In this document: positions 12,628 to 23,875 of the stretch, one piece after another
Layout of the letters: each line of letters starts with the position of its first letter
How positions within the stretch are numbered: the stretch's first letter is position 1
Assembly: GCA_002245135.1 (NCBI GenBank)
Contig: NGBS01000299.1
Span: 144,357 to 208,356, forward strand
DNA from: Proteromonas lacertae
Taxonomy: Eukaryota; Sar; Bigyra; Opalinata; Proteromonadidae
DNA: 64,000 nt
Direction of reading: 5' to 3'
Translations under genes and position numbers: made by a program
The notes under the pieces: generated by a model
The model's database searches: none
What the model saw: the letters and a program-made list of their open reading frames with translations, nothing else
What the model was told of the DNA's origin: nothing

Positions 12628-13693
12628 ATGGAACAACTGCTAATGTCATTTAAGAATAAAGAACATTCACAAAAGCCAATAATCATACTTCCTTGTGTAT
12701 GTTGTTTAAAGAAATTGTTTTTTACTCAAAGTAACGAAGAAAATGAGCATTCATGTGATGATGAAATAAAAAGTAAAAAGCATAATGAAAAGGCTAAGAA
12801 ACATCATCATCATCATCACAAACATGTAAATAACAAAGATAATATTTATGATAGAAAGAATGAAAAAGAAGAAGAAAAAATTGAAAAAAAGAAAAAAAGA
12901 AAACATACAATATCAAATGAAATTGTAGAACAACCCAAGAATAAAAAGAGTAAAACACGCAATAAAAAAAATAAAGATAAAGATAAAGAAGTAATAAAAT
13001 CTAAATCATCACCTATTCAATTACCTTCTCCACCTTCACCTTCAAATACATCAAAAAATGATAATGATAATGAAAAAGTGGAAAAGAAGAAGAAGATGGA
13101 TGAGAAAGAAAAAGAGAATAAAAACGAAAAGAAACAAAATGAAGAAAGTAATGATGGTAATGATAGTAATGATGATGGTTTCGAGATTAAGAAAGCAGAG
13201 TTTAGTTTAAGAATAGCAAAACCTGAATGGATTCCTCCAAGACAAAAATATGGTGAAAGAATAGATGATAATCCAAAACCAAAGAAAAAAAGAAAGTCAA
13301 GAAAGAAGCAACAGAAAAATGATAGTGAATATATTGAGAAAAATAGAAATAGTATAAGTTTTACGTATTTTTATTAAAATATAATCATTCTTTATTGTTT
13401 AATAGACCAACTGTTGAAAAGAAAAAAGAACCCTATTTTAACTTACAATCAGTGCAAAGTGAATATGAATCAATAGATAATCCATTAATTGGTGATAAAA
13501 TACAGTTTAAATTATTCGATTGTGAAATGGAAGGTGATGAAATGAGTTTTCCTAGTTTTTGTGAATCTGATCCTATGATTGGGGATGTTTTAGGGTATAA
13601 TATAATAGTATATATGTTTATAGCAAGAATGTAATTGATGATATAGAACATATTGTAATAAAATTAGAAAATGGTGAAGAAAAAACTGTATGA
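12628..13693 (+). CDS. Lysine-rich nuclear-type protein, possible coilin-like Tudor C terminus
   Basis: Three exons (introns 13365-13405 and 13595-13623) give 331 residues and end in TGA 13691-13693. The N terminus has CVCCLKK, a His run and long Lys/Glu stretches with several nuclear-localisation-like clusters such as KKKKRKH and KPKKKRKSRKK. Residues near 190-215 read FSLRIAKPEWIPPRQKYGE. The C terminus reads NPLIGDKIQFKLFDCEMEGD followed by SDPMIGDVLG and HIVIKLENGEE. It is reminiscent of the 'PxVGDxIAFKLLEL' start of the coilin atypical Tudor domain, but the match is short and I hold it weakly. A charged nuclear protein of unknown function is the safe reading. Confidence 0.6.
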
Positions 13694-13920
13694 CATATTT
13701 ATTCTATATTATTCAATAGTATCTGCTGACGTTAATGAGTGATGTGAGATTAATTAAAAGATGTTCAGAAAAAGCAAACTAATGTAGTTTGACTTATATA
13801 TATTTCTTAATTATAAATAAATCTGTTTGATTTGATGTTTGTATAATAAGAAAAACGAGAAAAAAGAAATTGAACTTGTCGAGTCAAGCCTTTTAACAGT
13901 TTTTTTGTCGTTTTTGTCAA

Positions 13921-15087
13921 ATGAACATAGATCCAGATGCTTTAAACGCTACAGAATCTTGGGATGCATATATTAAATTATATCATGATCAAAAAACGGT
14001 AGATCAGAAATTACCAGCCATTAAACGTGAAACTGCTTATGAACACAAGAGAAAGGAAAGAGAATTTGATCCAATAGCACAACAATACTTAGATAAACAG
14101 AAAGTATTTTTGTTTTTTGTTATACTTTATTACAGGAAGATGATTTGCGAAAGAAAGAATCAGAAGCTAGTTTAAGAGCTACAAATCGTGGAAGAGTATA
14201 TTATAAAAATTATTAATTCTATATAGGATAAACAATTAAAGTGGATACAACCTTATGATATAATTAATCTATCTTCACAATTAGATGTTCCAGTTCCTGA
14301 TGAAGGATACAAAAGAAATTATATAATGCCAGACACTAGAACTCCATATAATATAGTAACAGGAGAAGAATTCCCTCCTGAAAAAGTGAAAGAAATAAAA
14401 GTGTGGAGAAATGTAAATGAAGAAAACCAACACAAATTCAGAAATCCAGATTACGCACGAGAATTCAATATAGTAACAAATAATTACAAACAAGATAATA
14501 CAAAAAGACAAGAAGAAGATCTAAAAAAGAAAGAAGAGTATTTAGCAACACAATTTTGGAAAACACATCAATTCAACCCAGTAACACAAAAATATTATTA
14601 TCCAGGAGATGAAGAGAAATTTAAACAAGCAGAAGAAGAAACAAAGACACACCAAGGAGAAAAACAATGGAAAAATGCGCCAGAAACTGTAAAAAGAGGA
14701 GAAGCAGCTGGTTATGATATTGTATCTGGAGTAATAAAGAATCCCGAGTTAACTCAACAATTAGATGAGAACAGACTTCGTGGTACATTTAAATATGAAG
14801 TGAGACCAATTGTAGAGAAGAGTCAACAATATAGAGAAGAAGAAATGCATGATTTGACTGAAACAAGAGCTTTGAATCGATATAAAGATGATAGATTTAA
14901 TATAGAGAGAAAAAGAGGTTATGATATTATCACGAATAATAGATTTACTGGAATTAAAAAGACTGATTTACCTCAATTGAGATCTGAAACTGAAGAGTTT
15001 AAACAGAGTCTAACACAGCCATTATCAGTCACTTTGAATAGAATGAAACCTATTGAAAATCCAAGACAGTATATAGAATTATTATAA
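13921..15087 (+). CDS. YNIVT-repeat protein of unknown function
   Basis: Three exons (introns 14104-14135, ending CAG, and 14196-14226) give 367 residues from ATG 13921 to TAA 15085-15087. It is hydrophilic with no membrane segment. A degenerate repeat recurs: PYDIINLSS, PYNIVTGEEF, EFNIVTNNY, GYDIVSGVI and GYDIITNNRF, spaced about 40-130 residues apart, each next to charged helix-prone sequence. It begins NIDPDALNATESWDAYIKLY. I do not recognise the family; repeats of this kind occur in microtubule- or cilium-associated proteins, but that is only suggestive. The next gene starts 32 nt downstream on the same strand. Confidence 0.7.
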
Positions 15088-15119
15088 TAATTTATTAATA
15101 TATAAATAGAACATTAAAT

Positions 15120-15566
15120 ATGTCAAGAAATCAACCTCCACCATCAGTTTCTCGTTCTTCTTATTCATCGTATTTATTTTATATTATTAATATGTCTATA
15201 GATATTCTTCATCATACACAACAACTCCAGTAAGTCATAGAAGTAATGTTCCTTCTCAAGCAGTTGATATTCAGATGAAATTAGCAGCAGTTAAAACAGG
15301 TGGGTTTTAAAATATTTATGAGAAAATTATAATTAATAATAAATAAATAAATGAATAAATAAAATAGATAATAATAATAATAATAATAATAATTTTCATA
15401 TGTATTAGCTTATGTGTCTATGTTATTATTGGCTAATTTGACTATTGATTTATTTACTTTCATTGTAACATCCTTATTTTCTACTGGATTATTAATATCC
15501 CAGAATCTTGGAAGAAATTTTGGTTGCATTTTCTATAATATATATCAGAAGCATTATACATCATAA
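15120..15566 (+). CDS. Small predicted membrane protein
   Basis: Three exons give 101 residues: 15120-15169, 15202-15299 and 15409-15566. The first intron (15170-15201) is typical GTAT..TAG; the second (15300-15408) starts GTGGGT and holds an AATAAT microsatellite, so it is less certain. The N-terminal half is Ser/Tyr/Thr-rich (SRSSYSSYSSSYTTT). The C-terminal half is one long hydrophobic stretch, YVSMLLLANLTIDLFTFIVT followed by SLFSTGLLI, enough for one or two membrane helices. The spliced frame closes cleanly and its TAA overlaps the EXD2 stop codon by 13 nt, tail to tail. No family recognised. Confidence 0.5.
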
Positions 15567-17073
15567 AAATTCTTTCTCCATAGCCGTACAAACTGTAATA
15601 TTCCATCCTCTCCATCTTTATCTAGAATTGACTTTACAATTACATAACCAGAACTTTTCATCTCATTCACATTCAATTTTGGATTAAGATTTGATATGCA
15701 GTTCAAATCTTCATCAGTTATTTCCTCTTTATTCAAATATCGCTTTATTTTATTATACTTTTCTTCTATTTTATCTTCAGGAATTTGGCTTGAGTTTTTA
15801 ATTAATGCTTTAGCTGACTTAATTATATCATTCAACTTTTCATCTTTCTTCACTTTTGAGTTATTATATTCAATATTATATTCATTATGAAGTTTAATGG
15901 AAAATTCATAATCATATTCACTACATTTCAGATGACAATTCATCTAAACAAAACAGAATGAAGTTAAAAAATATACACAAAGAAGTAAAACATCATGAGA
16001 ACAATGTGACTTCATATGAAATGGAAAATATTGTCTATAAAAATGAGGAACCTATTAATATTAACACATATAATAATATATATCTTATATATTATACAAC
16101 TGAATGTTTTACATATTTTTCTGTTTTACCACAAACAACACAATGATTATCGTCAGGTGTTAGCATAAATTCAACAGCTTTTCCAAAACCATTCGGTTTA
16201 AAATTGAGTTGTATTGATGGGGGATCATCTGCAATTTTAACAGCTAATTTTTTTCTCAAATACCAATTCAATTTCCTTCTTGAACAAATAAACATTAATC
16301 TACCATCAGGATGATATACATGACAATTCTCATATAATGGATTACTTCTTGTTCGATATGGAGTTGGTTCTAAGTTTAAATAATAATAATAATAATAAAT
16401 ACCTTTATCTTTATTCTTTTGTTTATTATCTTCATTACCATTCTTATTCTCTTTTTCATTCATATAATTACCTGTTAAAATCTTTATCGATTAAATTGGA
16501 GTGGTTATGATGATTTCTATTATGTGTAACTGAAAAAGTTTTAGAAAAATCAATTGAGTTCACCCATTTAAATAGATTTTCTTTATTCAATTCATCAGGA
16601 CAAAACATATAATACAAACTAGAGAGTATTTCTCTTGAAGCCCAAGCATCTCCTGAAGCATATAGTATTTGTTGATTTGTTAATACTCTGTTAGACCAAT
16701 AATGATGGTTTACTGGTATTTTGAAATGATTTATTCCAAGAAATTCATTACATAATTTCTCTAATCCATAACCATTAATTCCATACAAGCTTTTATGTAA
16801 TTTCATTAAATCAACTATATTGTTTGTTTCAATTCCATAATTATTCTTGATTAAATCAATATCATTCTTTATTCCAACTCCACTCTTTATTATTCTTTCA
16901 TTCTCTAAACATGTCTTTAACTGGATTGGAAATGTATAGAGAAATTTCATTTGAAAAATAAATACATAATTCTTTGAAGCTATTTGGATAATAGAAATAT
17001 CCTTTTCTTCTGGAACCCATTCACAATCTAATCCAATAAAATACTCTTCACAGAGTGTGTTTAATTCTTTCAT
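15554..17073 (-). CDS. EXD2: EXD2-type 3'-5' exonuclease (needs one +1 shift)
   Basis: From ATG 17073 the DEDD-type domain shows Exo I FIGLDCEWVPEE, Exo II SGVGIKNDIDLIKNNYGIE and Exo III ILYASGDAWASREI (YxxxD). The frame stops at TA(A) 16468-16470; skipping that T continues NYMNEKEN. After intron 16370-16402 it gives PLYENCHVYHPDGRLMFICS, RRKLNWYL and NHCVVCGKTEKY. After introns 16052-16097 and 15944-15976 it gives VVPHFYRQYFPFHMKSHCSH, DVLLLCMNCH and the C terminus ...RLWRKNFYDV. These match in order the EXD2 blocks PLYDNC..DG....CDRRKAxWYL, ENLCVVCGK and VVPYEYRKHFP..MKDHRSHDVLLLCTSCH. Total 468 residues. Human EXD2 is mitochondrial or nuclear and acts in nucleic-acid processing. The 33-nt intron 16370-16402 has no stop and is a multiple of 3. 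Confidence 0.88.
16468..16473 (-). other. Putative +1 frameshift site AGG-TAA-T in EXD2
   Basis: The minus-strand frame ends ...DFNR-TAA (AGG 16471-16473, TAA 16468-16470). Skipping the T gives AAT TAT ATG AAT and the downstream EXD2 domain. The target frame is closed by a TAA a few codons upstream, so the shift lies within about 27 nt. The only GT there is in AGGTAA, and no AG downstream gives an intron of length 1 mod 3. A splice solution is therefore excluded on this sequence. Confidence 0.72.
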
Positions 17074-17440
17074 TCTTTTCCGAATGGTTAAATTATTTAT
17101 GATAAAAACCTATACATGATATACATATGAATACTTTCTTATTTTGATATGTCTTAATACCGTAACTCACAAATACTGATTTGAAGAAGCAATATACATA
17201 TAAAATAATCCAATTTATCAAATCAATACACGATGTAATTAAAAGTGATATATTCATTTCTAATATACTTTATATAATGAATTTATTTAAATTATGTAAA
17301 TTAGGCTCGAATATTGATTTGGGAAATTTGTTAAACAATTCCATCATCTGACAGAGTGTAATATGATTTTAAATTCATATATCATTTCATTGAATAAGAT
17401 CAGAACAAAAAAATGTGATAAAAATATATACTTAAAATTA
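17074..17440. other. Intergenic, 367 nt
   Basis: Spacer between the 3' end of the PP2C gene and the start of EXD2, both on the minus strand. It should contain the EXD2 promoter. I see no coding exon, RNA gene or repeat beyond generic AT-richness. Confidence 0.5.
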
Positions 17441-18582
17441 CTAATATCTTAAATCAACAACTAAACATGTAACATTATCCATAGAACCTCTAAATAATGA
17501 TTGTTGAATTATTTTTTGAGCGATTTCATCACAACTTGGATTCTATAAATATAATATTAATACAATATAGAGATATATACTGAACCTAACATAGTTTTTA
17601 TTATTTTACCAACATCAGCATTAGATAAAACATCCCATACACCATCACTAGCAAGCACCATAAACAAATCATTCTCCTGTCTTGTATAAGTCATAATTTC
17701 TGGATCACTAGTAACATATGGTTTTAATGACTTATCACCTATTGCTCTAGCTACAGCTAATTGACCCATAACTCTAGGTACTATTCCCATTATCACTGTA
17801 CCACCTAATCTTTGAATTCTTCTTCTCTCATCTGGTTTATTGGCTTTATGGTCTGATGACAAAGGCATTGTGTTGTTATTACCATTATTATAGTCCATGT
17901 TTGTACCATTGTTCTTTACAATTATACATCGTGAATCACCAACATTAGCAACATATATTGTATCATTAATTACGCAGGCTACTATGGCACATGAACCACA
18001 ATCTAATCGTTGTGCTATTGGCGTACTACAAAACATTCTATCTAATGTATTGAATGTTTCTTTTAATGCTCCATCTGGATTGGTAGGGAATTTACTATTG
18101 GAGAATAATAATCGGGCACAATTGTCTGTACAAAATTGAGCAGTGTGAGTACCTCCATGCCCATCAAATACTGCATATATTGTTGATTTGTATGAATCTG
18201 TAAAATTTGATGTTACTAAATACCTATCTTCCATATAAGGACGATGACCTTGGTTTGCATTTACTCCATATGGATAAATTGTGTCAAATTGTTGTTTTCT
18301 GGGTTTCTTTGGTGATAGTTTTTTGGATATTGGGGCAAGTGTAGTTTTATAACCAATATCGTTTACTTTTTCTGGACTCATATCTTTTACTAAAGATGGA
18401 GGAGCGGTTCTATTTAAGTCTATATTTTTATCAAAATATGATTTGTATATATTTTCATTTCCAGTATGGATAGTTTTTAAATGAGTGTAAGCAGGAGTGA
18501 TTCTGTTTTTCTTATTCGGACTTATTGCTCTGGTAGCAGTAGCTGTTGATCCATATTTGTTATTATAAGTTCTATTATACAT
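17441..18582 (-). CDS. PP2C-family (PPM) serine/threonine phosphatase
   Basis: Minus-strand ATG at 18582; one intron (17543-17580) near the 3' end; 367 residues; TAG at 17441-17443. About 100 basic and Pro/Ser-rich N-terminal residues precede the catalytic domain, which starts YGVNANQGHRPYMEDRY. Metal-binding and core motifs are present: YAVFDGHGGTHTAQFC, ANVGDSRCIIV, SSDHKANKPDERRRI, GTVIMGIVPRV, AVARAIGDKSLKPYV, SDPEI, LASDGVWDVLSNADV and, after the intron, GSMDNVTCLVVDL. All the Asp residues needed for a Mn/Mg centre can be seen, so activity is expected. PP2Cs dephosphorylate Ser/Thr in stress and signalling pathways; the substrate here is unknown. It is divergent from the formin gene. Confidence 0.93.
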
Positions 18583-18960
18583 AGTTATTTTACTATTACA
18601 AACCTATAAACTGTAATATTTAATAAAATATAAAACAAAACTCCTGAAACGACTATAATTTCTTAAATAAAAATAACGTCTAAACACAAACCATATCAAT
18701 AAACATGAAAATAGTTGAAAATAATTGAAAATGATTTTTATAGTCTATTACATAACAGAAATACTGTTTTCAATTCACTTATCCAAAACTATTCGTTATT
18801 TTCGAAAAGCTATTTATTGACAGTGAATTATCGAATAGAATAATACCAATATTCTGTATTTATTCTGATGATTAAGATAGAATTAGAAATTAGGTGTTTG
18901 AAAATTTTCACACTTTCTTTTCTTCGTATGAATCAACAGTGTTATTAGATCACATAAGTT
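18583..18960. other. Divergent intergenic region, 378 nt
   Basis: Lies between the starts of the PP2C (-) and formin (+) genes and must hold both promoters. AT-rich, with several A and T runs; no motif I can assign and no coding exon. Confidence 0.5.
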
Positions 18961-21900
18961 ATGTCTTTCTTTGGTTTGTTTGGCACTAAAGACTTGAAAA
19001 CATCTTTGTATCACCATTACATTGCTGATCGAATCCTTAGTATCTTTAATTCGATTTAATTTTAGTTATTGGTAAGGTCTGGAATGCAGCTACTGTGAAA
19101 GAAATACAAAGAAATAATGCAAGTGACCTAGCTAAGTTTTTGGATGAAAATCATAAAAACCAATACCTTATATGGAATTTATCGTATATATCAAAATAGT
19201 AAGCATAATATAATGTAGTCAATCTGACTCATCAATATTTCAAGAATATAATTATCAAGTTTTGGATATAAATCTCTCCATACCCTACCTAGATACAATA
19301 TTTAGATGTTGTTATTCATTAGAATATTGGCTTTCCTCAAATCCACAAAATGTAGCAGTTCTTCATGGTTCACCGATTCTCTCATCTCTTTTAACAACAT
19401 GTTATTTAGTATTTAAAGGCAATTTTGATAATACAGATAATGCATTAGATTATGTACTTTCCGCTGTAACTCCTCCAATACCAATTGAATCATATCCTTT
19501 ATTCTATCGAAGAGCACTATCAGATTTCAATATTGTATATAATCTCCCATCTTTACCAAATATTTTACCGTTACGTTTGATCGTTTTAGTAGTAGAAGGG
19601 TTAAGAATACCATGTAACGAAACAATACAACTGGATATTCTAAAGAACAATAGAACAGTCTATTCTACGCAGTGGAATATGGAAAATAATACTGTCAACT
19701 TTAGCGAAGATACACTTGTTCTATCTTTGGATTGCTTATTATGTGGTAATTACTATATAATTGGTTATACAGGTCAAAGTCCAGAAACTGGTAGGAAAAT
19801 ATTTAGATATTTATTTCACTCTGGTTTAATTGTACCAGGTCAAACAACAGTATTGAATTCAAATAAAGTTGATTTGTATAACCATGATTATATTGAATCA
19901 GAAGAAGAATTTAAATTGATGTTACATATAGAAGAAATTGAATCTGAAAACAATAGTGGTTGTAATAATAAAACATCACAATATTTATTAATATTAAATT
20001 CAACAAATTATTATTTAAGAGGAAATAAAGCTAAGAAAGAAGGATTAAAAGAAATAACAATGAATCATTTGGTTACTCCTTCAAATACATATTATTATGT
20101 TTTAATAACAAAAGGATATGGTGATTCAGAAAGTATTTATTTATTTAAATCTATTTATTTAGCTACATTTGCATTACAAAGAACCAATAACAATTTAGAA
20201 CTAAGTGAAGAACTTCTAGAACATTCAAAACCAAATATTACATCATTAACTATACCAATTAATAAATTAGATTTTAATATTGATAATTATGTTGAAAGAA
20301 TTCAAAGAGAGTTTCCAACATGTTCACAGGATTCTATTGAAGATGATAATGATGATGATAGTTGTTTAAATATACTCAATAATAGTAATGATTATAAACC
20401 AAGAAGGTCATTGATTGTTACACCAAATAAACCATCTTCATATAGTACTAACAGCGTATATAATATAATATAATGTAATAGAATGATAATACTCCCGATT
20501 ATAGTCATTATAATGACAGTAATAATGAAATAGAATCACTAACTCCAACCACAGCCAATATAAATAATAGTGTAATAATAAAAGATAATAGTAAAATAAA
20601 GTGCAATATATGTGGTATTGGTAATATAGATCAGAATCAATTAATACAATGTAATGATTGTAGAAAATATTATCATACATATTGTGAAGGATTAAGACAA
20701 ATTCCTTATAATAATTATCCAAATGATGAAAATATAAAGAGATTATTATATGTATAATATTATATATATTATCTTTTATATAGATTAAAGAGTATTATTC
20801 AGATTGGACTTGTAAGTCGTGTGATAATAAGATATATATCAATACACCACCACCTACACAACAACAACCACCATTTGAAATAATTATACCTAAATCAAAA
20901 TCAATAGAGAAAGTAGAAGAAGAATTTGAAGAAGAAATGATGAAGAAGAATATGATAATTTCATCAATATCATCGCCATCTACTACTTCTGCTTCTACTT
21001 CATTGTTAGTTCCATTTCCATCAAAATCACCAATATCATCACCAACTCATCATACAAATACTCCTAAACTATCACCTATATCAAATACCAAGAAAACTAT
21101 AATATCACCATCAAAACTGTATATTAATAGCAATAATGTGAAATATATTGATCATCCTGTATATAAGAAATATTTTAAAATGTTGAAAACAGGAATTCCA
21201 ATTCCTGCTATTGAACATTGTATATTGAAAGATGGATATAAATTCAGTATAAGTATAATCACTGAACATAATCCAAATGATATTGTTGAAGAAGAAAATA
21301 ACATAGAAGTAAATGAAGAATATGAGAATAAAGGTAAGAATATATTTTCAACTCATCTTCGTAAAATAGATAGAAATAGAATTAATGATATAAGTAATAA
21401 TAAAACAGTTCAAAGACCTTCAATTGAGTTGAATTTCGCTGTTTCCCCAACTGTAGATAACATCAGTGATGATAATGACAGGAATATTGATGAATATATC
21501 AAACTATATAAATATGGTAAATCAATAAATGAAATATTAATAGAATTATATGATAAGAAATTTGAACAATCAGTTATCGATATGTTCTTACAGAAATTGA
21601 ACATAAATACACAAGAAATACAGTTTCAGAGAAATACTCATCCATTATTAAAACAGTATTATAAAATGAAAATGGTTGGAGTTCCAATAGAAGCAGTTAA
21701 TCATAAAATGATCAAAGATAATATAAATCCGAAATTATTAGAAGGAAGTGAGAATGATTTAATAGATTATGATTTATCAAAGTATAGTGATGAAAATGAT
21801 AAAAATGATAATGATAATAATGAAGTTATATTAAAGAATCATCCAATGTATATATATATATATATATATATTATTATTATTATAGTTATGGTAAATACTT

Positions 21901-23560
21901 TAAGATGTTATCAATTGGAATGCCTCGTCAAGTGGTAGAACATAAGATGAAAATGGATGGAAAAGAAAGTGATATATCAATACTAGAAAAGTCACCAGAT
22001 GATTTATATCCAATTAATCCAGCAAAAGAAGATAATAAGAGTAAAGAAATATCATTAAAAGATCATCCAATGTATATATATATATATATATATATATTAT
22101 TATAGTTATGGTAAATATTTCAAAATGATTTCAATCGGAATGCCAATCCAAGTGGTAGAACATAAGATGAAAATGGATGGAAAAGAGAATGAAATATTCA
22201 TTTTATCAAAATCTCCTAATGATTTATATCCTATTGATATTACACAAACACAAACAAATGGTAATAATGAATCATCTCCAGTGAAAAAGGCTCAAATGAG
22301 ACCAAAAGTAAGATCGAGAAAGATATTTTGGAATGAAATAAATAACACAAATCTTGAAGTATAATAATATTCATTTATTATTATAATATTGTTATATAGA
22401 ATTCCTTATGGAATAGTAAAATGTCAGATATATCAGTGGATAATAGTGAAATTGAAGAATTATTCACTTTAAAAGAAACATCATCTCCAGAGTTAAGTCA
22501 TTCTAAAGCAAAATCACCAGATATTGTATATTTATTCGTTTTTTCATATGTTTCAAAAATAGATTCGTTTAATAACAGATTCTAGGCGTTCAACTAATGT
22601 TAGTATAAAAGCAAAAAAGTTAAAAATATCACCATCAATAATAAGAGATTCAATAATTAATTTAAATAATTTAAACAGTAATAATATAAACATAGAACAA
22701 TGGGAAATAATAGGATCAATACTTCCAACAAAAGAAGAAATGGAAATAATGAACAAATTTGGTGGAGATAAAAGTAGATTAGGTGAAACGGAAAGTTTTT
22801 TTATACAATTCATCAATATAGAAAGATTATCTCAAAGATATAAATGTCTATTTATCAGTCTGATTTCAGAGATAAAACTGAATGATATTAAGCAACATAT
22901 TGATGAAATCACTAAAGGGTGTAGTTTATTGATGAATTGCAGTGAGTTTCACAATATATTGAATATTATATTAGAAGTGGGTAATAAGTTAAATACAATA
23001 AGTTCAATGAAAGAAATAAAAGGATTTTCGATTTTATCACTTGAAAATTTTGTCAATACAAAGTCATTTAAAGGAAATATCACTTTATTACATTATATTG
23101 CGAAATTAATAAATGATACAAAACCAGAACTGTTTAAATGTATTGAAAGTTTGGATATTTTAAGAAATATATCAAAAATATCAATTGATTTGATATACAG
23201 TGAAGAAAAAGAATTCAATGAGAATAAAAATGTTGTTAAAACGGAGTATAATTATTGGGAAGGAAGGAATGCTGATTTAGCACTTAAATTAGATGAGATT
23301 TATCAACACTTACAACAATATAGTGATGATATTCATAATTTAGTATATAAGTTCCACTAATATTTCTATAGATTAAATGTATGAATGAAAAGTTTGAAAA
23401 TATGCTGATTTTCTTTGGTGAAGATGTAAATGGAGGGATTAAACCAGAAGCTTATTTCTTGCAAGTTTCCAATTTCATATCACTGCTTAGTAAAGCACGT
23501 AATGAATGTCATCATATTAAAACAAGAATAACTCCTTTAAATTCACCAAATCCTACATAA
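18961..23560 (+). CDS. Formin: PTEN-like + C2 + PHD + KYFKM repeats + FH2
   Basis: Ten exons splice to 1,433 residues (introns 19040-19065, 19184-19218, 20456-20481, 20752-20783, 21848-21885, 22072-22105, 22359-22399, 22526-22562 and 23343-23371). The N terminus has HHYIADRILIIGK and NLSQSDSSIFQEYNYQVLD, a PTEN/auxilin-like phosphatase fold. Its active-site loop is VAVLHGSPILSS instead of HCxxGxxR, so it is a pseudophosphatase; a C2-like stretch follows. A PHD finger (20600-20830) runs CNICG..CNDCRKYYHTYC...WTCKSC. Then come four 'HPxYxKYFKMxxxGxPxxxVxHKM' repeats. FH2 covers about 22350-23540 with KIFWNEI, SRRSTNVSIKAKKLK, SILPTKEEM, LNIILEVGNKLN, KGFSILSLENF and NITLLHYIAK. Formins nucleate and elongate actin; the PTEN/C2 unit usually targets membranes. 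Confidence 0.9.
21145..22240 (+). repeat. Four KYFKM-GxP-HKM repeats in the formin, two with duplicated introns
   Basis: Repeats start near 21148 (HPVYKKYFKMLKTGIP), 21640 (HPLLKQYYKMKMVGVP), 21838 (HPIYGKYFKMLSIGMP) and 22062 (HPIYGKYFKMISIGMP). The last two are nearly identical over about 45 residues and each is interrupted by a TA-rich intron at exactly the same codon (HP-I). A recent tandem exon-intron duplication explains this. Related motifs occur in WASHC3/CCDC53-like proteins and some protist formins. Confidence 0.8.
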
Positions 23561-23875
23561 TCATATTTAATTCGTTAGTTGAAATTGTATTAAATAGTTA
23601 ATTGCAATTTAAATTATTTTAAACATTTCATTTTATTTGTACTTTTGCTGTAAAATAACTTAGATTCATTACAAACTTAGAAGTGTTGGTTCCATTCATT
23701 AGCAACATTGTTGATTCTGTTTCAACTTTTTAAGTACAAAAATCTAATATCATAACAATAAAAAGACAAAACTAATCATACGAAAAAAAACGCTCCAAAA
23801 AAATCATATTTGTTCGTTTCATAAAGTGTAACTTATTTTTTAAAGGTTATTTTGTAATAACTCTATGATAGGTTA
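23561..23875. other. Intergenic, 315 nt
   Basis: Spacer between the formin stop and the CDPK start, both on the plus strand. AT-rich; no coding exon or repeat seen. Presumed formin 3' end and CDPK promoter. Confidence 0.5.

Noticed and set aside
15361-15395. AATAAT microsatellite as a functional element
   Set aside because: Simple repeats of this type recur in introns throughout the window and carry no specific signal.
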